Assembly: GCF_003316845.1 (NCBI RefSeq)
Contig: NZ_QMIK01000010.1
Coordinates: 62,001 to 126,000 of the forward strand
Direction: 5' to 3'
Origin: Cognataquiflexum aquatile
Lineage (GTDB): Bacteria > Bacteroidota > Bacteroidia > Cytophagales > Cyclobacteriaceae
Length of the DNA stretch: 64,000 bases
Numbering within the stretch: position 1 is the first letter of the stretch; the number at the start of each line of letters is the position of its first letter. Of the stretch, positions 27,382 to 34,559 are shown piece by piece. The notes below the pieces were generated by a model that did not search any database, had not been told where the DNA came from, and saw nothing but the letters and a program-made list of their open reading frames with translations. Made by a program: the position numbers and the translations under genes.

Positions 27382-28652
27382 CCACATTATTCAACTACCT
27401 CTTGGAAGGCAGCATTATCCTGCTCTTGCTATACGCCTTCTACATTGTGTTTCTTTCCAAACTTACGTTTTTTGGATGGAACAGGGCATACCTTTTGGGT
27501 TCCTTGGCATCGGCATTGGTACTCCCTCTACTTTCCTTTGAACTCAACCAAAGTTCAGTTTCGGGTTTAAATCCTGAGGTATTTTCCTATTACTTGCCGG
27601 AATTTGCCCTGACTCCTGAGGAAGGGATATCAGCAAAATCCATTCTGATATATGCGGCAATCTTTCTTTATGGTGCCGGATTCCTTTGGACTGCCACACG
27701 GTTGGCAACAGGGATTATCAAAACTTTCAGTTTGATCAGGTCCTCAGAAAAATTCCGCCACAATGGATTGACTATCGTCGTAAACCCAAAATTTCCACCA
27801 TCATCCTTCTTTAGCTTCATCCTTTTGCCGGCATATCAGGCAGGAAATAAAGCACAGGAATTGATCATTCTTCACGAATCGGAACATGCCTCCAAGCTCC
27901 ATACATTGGATCTGATTTTTGTGCAGGTAAGCAAAGCGATTTTCTGGTTTCACCCGCTTATCAAAGCCTTTGAATCCAGTATCCATGAAGTCCATGAATT
28001 TCAGGCGGACACCAAAGTGACCAATGTCCATCCCAAAAAGGAATATGCACAGTTGCTTTTTAACCTGACTGTTACCAAAAAAGAACAGCAGTTTGTGAAC
28101 AACTTCAACCAGTTTCAGCTCAAAAAAAGAATCCTGATGATGAATGCCAACAAATCCGGGTTGGTACATAAAGGAAGGTTTTTGCTTGCACTGCCGCTTT
28201 TGGGATTGATGGTTTTTGTTTTTGCCTGTGACAAGACCTCCGAGAATTCCTTTTCCGAAAACATGGATATCCCCATGACAATGGAGTTTGCCCCACCAAA
28301 AAATGATGATCCAATAGTCGAAATTTTAAGTGCAGATGAAGTTTTCGATGTCGTGGAAGAGTCACCGGAGTTTCCCGGAGGGATGGAAGCATGGAATGAT
28401 TTCTTGAGAAAGAACCTCAAATATCCCAAGCAGGCCCGAAGTATGGGAATCGAGGGAACTGTCTACGCCGTGTTTGAAATAAGAACCGATGGCAGTGTGC
28501 ACAATATCGAATTGTTGAGGGGAATCGGCGGTGGCTGCGATGAGGAAGCGATACGAGTGATAGGAGAGTCTCCAAAATGGACCCCGGGAAAACAAAGGGG
28601 AAGATTGGTCAACGTCAGGATGAGGATACCGATCAGGTTTCAGTTGGGTTAA
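27378..28652 (+). CDS. M56 (BlaR1-type) membrane metallopeptidase fused to a TonB C-terminal domain
   Basis: This 424-residue protein begins with N-terminal membrane helices (LLEGSIILLLLYAFYIVF and two more). An M56 peptidase core follows with H166-E-S-E-H170 as the zinc motif and FWFHPLIKAFE downstream. After residue 250 a further hydrophobic segment (FLLALPLLGLMVFVFAC) leads to a linker and a TonB C-terminal domain (FPGGMEAWNDFLRKNLKYP, GIEGTVYAVFEI, CDEEAIRVI). In Bacteroidota such fusions replace the penicillin-binding sensor of BlaR1. It probably signals to BlaI and may contact TonB-dependent receptors. Two separate lipoproteins encoded downstream repeat the last module. Confidence 0.88.
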   Translation: MTTLFNYLLEGSIILLLLYAFYIVFLSKLTFFGWNRAYLLGSLASALVLPLLSFELNQSSVSGLNPEVFSYYLPEFALTPEEGISAKSILIYAAIFLYGAGFLWTATRLATGIIKTFSLIRSSEKFRHNGLTIVVNPKFPPSSFFSFILLPAYQAGNKAQELIILHESEHASKLHTLDLIFVQVSKAIFWFHPLIKAFESSIHEVHEFQADTKVTNVHPKKEYAQLLFNLTVTKKEQQFVNNFNQFQLKKRILMMNANKSGLVHKGRFLLALPLLGLMVFVFACDKTSENSFSENMDIPMTMEFAPPKNDDPIVEILSADEVFDVVEESPEFPGGMEAWNDFLRKNLKYPKQARSMGIEGTVYAVFEIRTDGSVHNIELLRGIGGGCDEEAIRVIGESPKWTPGKQRGRLVNVRMRIPIRFQLG

Positions 28653-28714
28653 ATCCTTATCGAAAAAGCATACCAGATAATCAAAATAAATCAACCATAT
28701 AAACTAACCACAAG

Positions 28715-29209
28715 ATGAAAGCAAACAATTTTAACCCAAATTACAAAAGCAGGCTTCTCACTGCCCTCCCGCTAATGGGACTGATGATCGTATTTTTTTC
28801 CTGTGACTTTCAAGGATATGACGAGAAAGTAGTATTGGAAAATGGCGAAGTCACCAGCAAAACCATTCAAAGTGATGAGGTATTTGATGTTGTAGAAGAA
28901 TCCCCGACGTTTCCGGGAGGGATGGAAGCTTGGGTAGAATTCTTGGGAAACAACCTCAAATATCCTGAAAAAGCCAGGGAAATGGGAATCGAGGGAACTG
29001 TGTATGTGGTCTTTGAAATCAGGAAAGATGGATCAATCAAAAATGCAGAGTTGCTCCGAGGTATCGGAGCCGGCTGTGACGAGGAGGCTTTGCGCATCAT
29101 CAAAGAATCACCAAACTGGACACCGGGCAAACAGCGGGGACATATCGTCAATGTCAGGATGCGGGTTCCGATCCAATTCAAACTTGGGGACAAAGAAGTA
29201 ATCGCCTAA
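28715..29209 (+). CDS. TonB C-terminal domain lipoprotein (second copy of module)
   Basis: This 164-residue protein has a hydrophobic signal ending in FFSC, a probable lipobox. A short linker leads to a TonB C-terminal domain: FPGGMEAWVEFLGNNLKYP, GIEGTVYVVFEIRKDGS, GCDEEALRIIKESPNWTPG. It is very similar in both signal and domain to the end of the preceding M56 fusion, so it looks like a tandem duplicate of that module. It has no proline-rich periplasmic spanner and no ExbB-contact helix of classical TonB, so a sensor or adaptor role is more likely than energy transduction. Confidence 0.85.
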   Translation: MKANNFNPNYKSRLLTALPLMGLMIVFFSCDFQGYDEKVVLENGEVTSKTIQSDEVFDVVEESPTFPGGMEAWVEFLGNNLKYPEKAREMGIEGTVYVVFEIRKDGSIKNAELLRGIGAGCDEEALRIIKESPNWTPGKQRGHIVNVRMRVPIQFKLGDKEVIA

Positions 29210-29277
29210 AGTCCATAAACCATTTCAATAAATCACCTTTTGTAAAATCAATTTAACCAATCAAACACCTTCCCTAA

Positions 29278-29775
29278 ATGAACACCAGCGCATCAAGATC
29301 AAAAAGTACAAACAATTTCCTGTTGGCCATCATTCTACTGTCCATGATGGTATTTGTCATCTCCTGCAAAAGCTCCAAAGATTCCGCTTTTTCAAAAACC
29401 ATGGACATTCCGATGGGAGAGAATTCCCCACAAAGTTCATCCGATGAAGTCTTTGATGTGGTGGATGAAGTTCCCGAATTTCCAGGTGGAATTGAAGCTT
29501 GGGGCAACTTCATGAAAGACAATCTCAAGTATCCAACCTTGGCCAAAGACAAAGGGATTGAAGGGACTGTGTACATCACTTTTATTATCAATAAAGATGG
29601 TTCTGTAAGTAATGCGGAGATTCTCAGAGGAATCGGGGGAGGCTGTGACGAAGAGGCCCTGAGGGTAGTCAAAGCTTCGCCAAACTGGACTCCCGGAAAA
29701 AAAGACGGTAAAATAGTCAGATCCCGAATGAGGCTGCCGGTCCAATATGCTCTTGGCAAAAAGGATAAATCTTGA
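29278..29775 (+). CDS. TonB C-terminal domain lipoprotein (third copy of module)
   Basis: This 165-residue protein has a signal ending in FVISC, then the phrase KTMDIPMGENSP, which echoes ENMDIPMTMEF of the M56 fusion. A third TonB C-terminal domain follows (FPGGIEAWGNFMKDNLKYP, GIEGTVYITFIINKDGS, GCDEEALRVVKASPNWTPG). The shared linker suggests this copy derives directly from the M56 gene's tail. A strong terminator follows its stop, so it closes the blaI unit. Confidence 0.85.
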   Translation: MNTSASRSKSTNNFLLAIILLSMMVFVISCKSSKDSAFSKTMDIPMGENSPQSSSDEVFDVVDEVPEFPGGIEAWGNFMKDNLKYPTLAKDKGIEGTVYITFIINKDGSVSNAEILRGIGGGCDEEALRVVKASPNWTPGKKDGKIVRSRMRLPVQYALGKKDKS

Positions 29776-29783
29776 ACAATCAA

Positions 29784-29818
29784 AAAGAGGGATTCTCAGA
29801 TGGGAATCCCTCTTTTTT
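29784..29818. terminator. Bidirectional rho-independent terminator
   Basis: AAGAGGGATTC and GAATCCCTCTT form an 11-bp stem with an 8-base loop, followed by T-residues and preceded by A-residues. It lies between the blaI unit and the convergent oxidase gene. Confidence 0.88.
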
Positions 29819-29869
29819 CCTAAACAGTGGTATAATCTGCCCTAAAAACTAATTTAACTTTTTACCATT

Positions 29870-31237
29870 CTACATGCCATAAAGATGTTCATCTAAAAAC
29901 CCGTTTCGGAATTTTCCTTCGGGGTCGTGTTTGGCGAGAAGGGATTTGAATTCCTCCATTTTTGGATACCGCTCTTGGAGTTTTTGGGAGGAAATGGTGA
30001 ATAACTTCGCCCAGTGTGGTCTTGGACTAAACGGTTCCAACTTGGCTTCCATCTTAGGTAAAAGTGCCATGACTTCAGGAATTTCTTGTTTCCAAGTGGT
30101 ATGAACCGCGATGGAATCCCTTTGGTAGCAGGTACTCATCCACAATTCATCCGCTTTGATACTTCTGATTTCGGAGATGAAAAGGTGAGAAGAGATTTGA
30201 TCTGCCATTTCCTTCACCGCCATCAGCGCTTCGTAGCCATTTGCCATTGGTACAAAATATTCTGATTGGAGTTCCTTGCCTGCACTTGGCTGAAATTCCA
30301 TTTTGAAATGTGGCAAGCGCTCATACCATGGACCGGGAATAGCCAATTGCTCAGAACAGCTTTCGGCAGACATTTCCTGCACAGGATGCATATGTACTTT
30401 TGCCTGTTTGGCACCGTAAAACTCCTCCGGAAAATCCAACGTCTCGCCCGGGACAACTTTTCTCTTTATCCAGACTTCGTTGACATTGTCACTTTTCCAA
30501 TCAAGAAAAAAACTCACACTATACCCCGAAGCCATGATTTCTTGGAAATTCTCCTTCAGGGCGGTCATTGGCATATCCATGTACACGACCTGAGCGACCT
30601 CAAAAGTGGGAAGCAGGTCCAAAGTCACTTTGGTCACAGGGCCAAATCCTCCCAATCCAACTACGGCACCAAAAAAATCCGGATCTTTTTCCTTTGAAAG
30701 CTGAACCAACTCACCTTTGGCGTTGACAAACTCGATAGCTACAACACCTGTGGAAAGGTTGCCGTTATCCACCCCCGAACCATGGGTGGCTGTGGCTATC
30801 GTTCCGGCAACAGAGATATGCGGAAGAGAGGCGAGGTTATGGAGGGCATATCCGTTTTGATGGAGGTAGGCGCAGAGTTCCCCGTACTTGATGCCACCTT
30901 CTACCGTCACTTGGTTTTTTTCCGTGTCCAAGGAAATGATTTTGTTCAGATTTTGGAATGAAATGAGGTTATCGTTGCTGTCAGCAATCCTGTTGAAAGA
31001 ATGCCTCGAACCCAATACCCTCAGTTTCTCACATTTTTTAACCAAGGCCTGTACTTCTTCCACGGTTTTGGGATAATGAACATTGGTCGTGCTGAACTCA
31101 AAATTTTCAGCCCAGTTTTTCAAGGTTTCGGAGGTCATCGTTTCAGTAGGTTTTTGAGGGGAACAGGATAGTATCGGTTGGATCAATACCCCTCCAACGA
31201 GGAGAGAAGAGTTTTTGAGGAAGGTTCTTTTTTTCAT
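29870..31237 (-). CDS. FAD-linked lactone/alditol oxidase family protein
   Basis: This 455-residue protein is read from ATG 31237 (KKRTFLKNSSLLVGG, a Tat/lipoprotein-like signal ending near LSC). A longer TTG-type start would overlap the upstream GH127 gene. The FAD-binding PCMH domain shows LRVLGSRHSFNRI, where the histidine aligns with the flavin-linking position of alditol and gulonolactone oxidases, and SVAGTIATATHGSG. The C-terminal cap resembles D-arabinono-1,4-lactone oxidase. Such enzymes oxidise sugar lactones or polyols with oxygen. It follows the arabinofuranosidase gene by 53 bp, which suggests pentose oxidation in the periplasm; the exact substrate is not certain. Confidence 0.82.
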   Translation of the reverse strand: MKKRTFLKNSSLLVGGVLIQPILSCSPQKPTETMTSETLKNWAENFEFSTTNVHYPKTVEEVQALVKKCEKLRVLGSRHSFNRIADSNDNLISFQNLNKIISLDTEKNQVTVEGGIKYGELCAYLHQNGYALHNLASLPHISVAGTIATATHGSGVDNGNLSTGVVAIEFVNAKGELVQLSKEKDPDFFGAVVGLGGFGPVTKVTLDLLPTFEVAQVVYMDMPMTALKENFQEIMASGYSVSFFLDWKSDNVNEVWIKRKVVPGETLDFPEEFYGAKQAKVHMHPVQEMSAESCSEQLAIPGPWYERLPHFKMEFQPSAGKELQSEYFVPMANGYEALMAVKEMADQISSHLFISEIRSIKADELWMSTCYQRDSIAVHTTWKQEIPEVMALLPKMEAKLEPFSPRPHWAKLFTISSQKLQERYPKMEEFKSLLAKHDPEGKFRNGFLDEHLYGM

Positions 31238-31290
31238 TTTGGATTTAGGAAAGGAAGAAAATTCTATTGTTAAATGGCAATAATGCTTTC

Positions 31291-33261
31291 TCAATAATTC
31301 ACCTTCAGTTCTTTCACTTTGGTCGGTAGCCAAACCTGCATTTCACTTGCTCCACGGTTGGCCCAAGTGTAATAAGGAATGGCGGTGATGCTCTTGGTTT
31401 CAGTTTTTACAGTGGACCCATCCTCCGAAACGGTCACCACCGGCACATTTGCCTGAATGGCCATCACCCTTTCATTCAGAACCTGATATTCTACTTCCTG
31501 AAATTCGGTATTCGCCGGAACCACAATGTTCCAAGCCCTTCCGGCATTATCAGCACCCTCCACACAATAAACCAAAGGTCCTCTTTGCAAAGCAATCCTG
31601 TCCCGATTGGCTTCCACTTCATTTCTTGATTTTATTTTCCTGATTTCCATCGGCAACGAATATTGGACAATGTCACCTTTGCTCCATTTTCTTGATATGG
31701 TGATGTATCCATTTTCCTGGGTGTATTCCACAGGCTTGCCGTTGAGTGTCACGGTGAATTTTTCTTTGGCTGTACCTTCGAATCGATACAAATCCCCAGG
31801 TACCGGCTGTTCTTTTGCCCATCCGGGCAACCTTAAATTGAGGCTGAAGGTGGTTTTTTTCTCAGGATTCATGGCGATGTTCACCACCCCATCCATTGGG
31901 AAATTGGTTTTGATTTCGACCGGCACATTTACCTTTCCCATTTGGATATTGGTCTGACTTCCGATAAATAAGTTAACCCAAATACCATCTTCCGAAGTAG
32001 CATAGATATAGTCACCGACAGAAGCCACCAAGCGGGAAATATTCGAAGGACAGCAAGCTGTTCCAAACCATGCCCTGCGGGAATGTTGCCCATTGGAAGC
32101 AAGGGGGTTTCCATAAAAAAACCTGTCGCCCTGTAGGCTCAAACCGTCCAAAGCTGCATTGTAAAGGCTCCTCTCCAGGACATCGATGTATTTGGAGTCC
32201 CCTTCCAAGGAATTCATGCGCTGATTCCAGAAAACCATTCCTACTGAGGCGCAGGTTTCACTGTAAGCCCTTTCGTTTGGCAGGTCATAATCGACTGAAA
32301 AACCTTCATTGCTGCCTGAGGAACCAATGCCTCCTGTGATGTACATGTTGCGGTAGACCACATCTTCCCACACGGTTTTCATGGCATTCATGTACCCGTC
32401 GTCATTTTTTGCTGCGGCAACATCTGCGGCACCGGTGTAGAGATACATAGCCCGGACGGCATGTCCAGTGATTTCTTTTTGTTCCTTGACAGGCACGTCA
32501 TCTTGGGCATATTTGGGCCCCCAATGCTTGTTTTCCCAGATCCCTCCTACTCCATGGCCACGGCCCCTTTGGTCCAAAAACCAATCCGAAAGTTCGAGGT
32601 ACCTTTCCTCTTCGGTCAACTTGTACAATTTGACCAAAGCCAGTTCGATCTCCTGATGGCCTGAGACCCAAGGTCTGTTTGCCTGTCTGAAAGTCTTATC
32701 AATATGGTCTGCCATCCTGATACCGACATCCAGGAGTTTTCTCTTTCCTGTGCTTTGGTAATAAGCTACGCCAGCTTCTATCAGATGACCGGCACAATAA
32801 TCCTCGTGCATGTCCATATTTTGCCACCTATTTTCCAATCCCGTCAAAGAATAAAAGGTGCTAATGTAGCCGTCAGCCTCCTGAGCTGCAGCGATCTTAT
32901 CGATCCATTCGTCCGCCTTGGCTTCAAGTGCAGGATCAGATTGGTTTTTGAGGGAATAGGCAATGGCCTCCAAGGCCTTGTAGACATCACTGTCATCATA
33001 GTAAATCCCTTCATGGGACTCCCCGGATTTTCTTGCAGCTTTTTCAAAATTGCGGATCCGTCCGGTCTCCACCTCCGTTTGTTGGATACAAACCTGCAAG
33101 GCGGTGGAAGCTACTTTTTCCAGTTTTGGTTTCCAAAAAGCATCTGTGATCGTCACTTCCGAGTAACTGACAGGTGTCAGCCTGACCAATCCGGATTGGC
33201 TTGTAGCTTTTTCAGAAACAAAAAGCACCAGGAGAGAAAGCAGGAATACATGGGTTTTCAT
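31291..33261 (-). CDS. GH127 beta-L-arabinofuranosidase-like glycoside hydrolase
   Basis: This 656-residue protein is read from ATG 33261, which starts a signal peptide (KTHVFLLSLLVLFVSEKATSQ); longer frames add an unlikely leader. MHEDYCAGHLIEAGVAYY and the (alpha/alpha)6-barrel pattern match GH127. The unusual catalytic and zinc residues known from HypBA1 are present: E335 and C337 (SETCASVG) and the cysteine pair C403-C404 (TACCPSNISRL). It should release terminal beta-L-arabinofuranose in the periplasm. The next gene downstream encodes an FAD sugar-lactone oxidase. Confidence 0.9.
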   Translation of the reverse strand: MKTHVFLLSLLVLFVSEKATSQSGLVRLTPVSYSEVTITDAFWKPKLEKVASTALQVCIQQTEVETGRIRNFEKAARKSGESHEGIYYDDSDVYKALEAIAYSLKNQSDPALEAKADEWIDKIAAAQEADGYISTFYSLTGLENRWQNMDMHEDYCAGHLIEAGVAYYQSTGKRKLLDVGIRMADHIDKTFRQANRPWVSGHQEIELALVKLYKLTEEERYLELSDWFLDQRGRGHGVGGIWENKHWGPKYAQDDVPVKEQKEITGHAVRAMYLYTGAADVAAAKNDDGYMNAMKTVWEDVVYRNMYITGGIGSSGSNEGFSVDYDLPNERAYSETCASVGMVFWNQRMNSLEGDSKYIDVLERSLYNAALDGLSLQGDRFFYGNPLASNGQHSRRAWFGTACCPSNISRLVASVGDYIYATSEDGIWVNLFIGSQTNIQMGKVNVPVEIKTNFPMDGVVNIAMNPEKKTTFSLNLRLPGWAKEQPVPGDLYRFEGTAKEKFTVTLNGKPVEYTQENGYITISRKWSKGDIVQYSLPMEIRKIKSRNEVEANRDRIALQRGPLVYCVEGADNAGRAWNIVVPANTEFQEVEYQVLNERVMAIQANVPVVTVSEDGSTVKTETKSITAIPYYTWANRGASEMQVWLPTKVKELKVNY

Positions 33262-33657
33262 GGGATTTTTGGGTTGGATTTGAAGCAGAAAGCAAGGCCT
33301 TGAACGGATTTCTGTGAAGATCAAAAACAGGAATCCAAATCAGACAATGGATTTTGACCATCTATACAAATATATCCAATTGAAGCAATTTTGCCAGAAT
33401 TTATACCTGAATGGTAAAATCAAACATGGATAAACGCTTCTTTGCCAGTAACGCTATATTCTTCTTCATGGAGACGGAAGACGGAAGTCGGAAGACCGAT
33501 GTACCGGATATTTCAGTCTGCAGACAAAAATTTAAATGGATAGCCAATCTACTGACATAATTGTGTACATACATTAAATCAAAATAGAGGAAACCATCAT
33601 GGGCAATTACCTGCCCGGATTTTCTGATTTCATTGATGGTTTTGATAGATTTGGATT
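33262..33657. other. Divergent intergenic region with heptamer repeat
   Basis: These 396 bases lie between the GH127 and AgaI-like genes. They contain the 7-bp repeat at 33473-33507. A possible -7 box, TAGATTTG, lies at 33646-33653, but it is only 4 bp before the start codon and has no clear TTG partner, so it is not called as a promoter. Nothing else stands out. Confidence 0.5.
33473..33507. repeat. Degenerate 7-bp tandem repeat (5 units)
   Basis: The units GACGGAA, GACGGAA, GTCGGAA, GACCGAT and GTACCGG follow one another in an exact 7-bp register. The block is intergenic. It shares the GACCGAT unit with the block at 63796. Confidence 0.7.
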
Positions 33658-34356
33658 ATGAAAATCACCTATCTTGAAAATTACGATTCCCTAAGCCAAT
33701 ATGCTGCAAAACTTGTCATGGATGAAGTTCAGCTAAAAAGAGACCTTTTGTTTTGTGCCGCTACGGGAAATTCTCCTACGGGAATGTACGCCGAAATGGC
33801 GAAAAATAAATCCCTCTTTGACCGGATGCGCGTCGTCAAAATGGACGAGTGGGGAATCATTCCGCTCTCCCATCCTGATTCCTGTGAATCCTACATCAAA
33901 AAACATGTCTTGGAACCTTTGGAAATCCCGGCTGAAAGGTATGTTGGATTTGATGCTGCACCCGAATCGGTAGCGGCCGAGTGCACGAGAATGCAAAACT
34001 TTATCAGCGATCAAGGGCCCTTTGACATTTGTATTTTGGGATTGGGAAAAAACGCCCACATTGCTTTCAATGAACCTGCTGATTTTTTGCAGCCATATTT
34101 TCATAAAGCCACCTTGGCACCTTCTACCATACAGCATGACCCGGCATTGTCACAAGGTCCGGAACCGGCTTATGGATTGTGTGTGGGCATGAAGGATATT
34201 CTTGAGACAAGAAAAATAATATTTCTCATCACAGGCAAAGGCAAACAGGAAGCCATCAAACAGATTTTTGACAGAAAAATATCAACACAATGTCCCGCAT
34301 CATTCCTTTGGATGCATCCCAATGTGGAGTGTTTGATAGATAAAAACAGCTTGTAA
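33658..34356 (+). CDS. Galactosamine-6-phosphate deaminase/isomerase, AgaI-like (NagB superfamily)
   Basis: This 232-residue cytoplasmic protein belongs to the NagB/6-phosphogluconolactonase fold. D63 (KMDEWG), H134 and E139 (HIAFNEP) are kept. The NagB catalytic aspartate is N132, in the context GLGKNAH, as in AgaI-type sequences that I recall. The tail KDILETRKIIFLITGKGKQ, then ST..PASFLWMH, also matches AgaI better than NagB. It should convert an amino-sugar phosphate to a ketose phosphate plus ammonia. No kinase or deacetylase partner is adjacent; a sialidase/sulfatase cluster lies 13 kb away. Confidence 0.78.
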   Translation: MKITYLENYDSLSQYAAKLVMDEVQLKRDLLFCAATGNSPTGMYAEMAKNKSLFDRMRVVKMDEWGIIPLSHPDSCESYIKKHVLEPLEIPAERYVGFDAAPESVAAECTRMQNFISDQGPFDICILGLGKNAHIAFNEPADFLQPYFHKATLAPSTIQHDPALSQGPEPAYGLCVGMKDILETRKIIFLITGKGKQEAIKQIFDRKISTQCPASFLWMHPNVECLIDKNSL

Positions 34357-34559
34357 GCTGAATTCAAAGTCCGGAAAAAAGTAGGTCCTTCCTTGATTGG
34401 TTCCATTTTTTACCAACCGTCAGATTTTTTTCAGTCGCTATAAAAGATGCTTGTGTATCAGGGGAATAAATTGCAATTTGGGTTTGAGCTGCATTTTGAT
34501 TTTCAGGGACTTAATTGACTGGAAATCAAATTTTGGTCCGATTAGCAATAAACCCGTTC

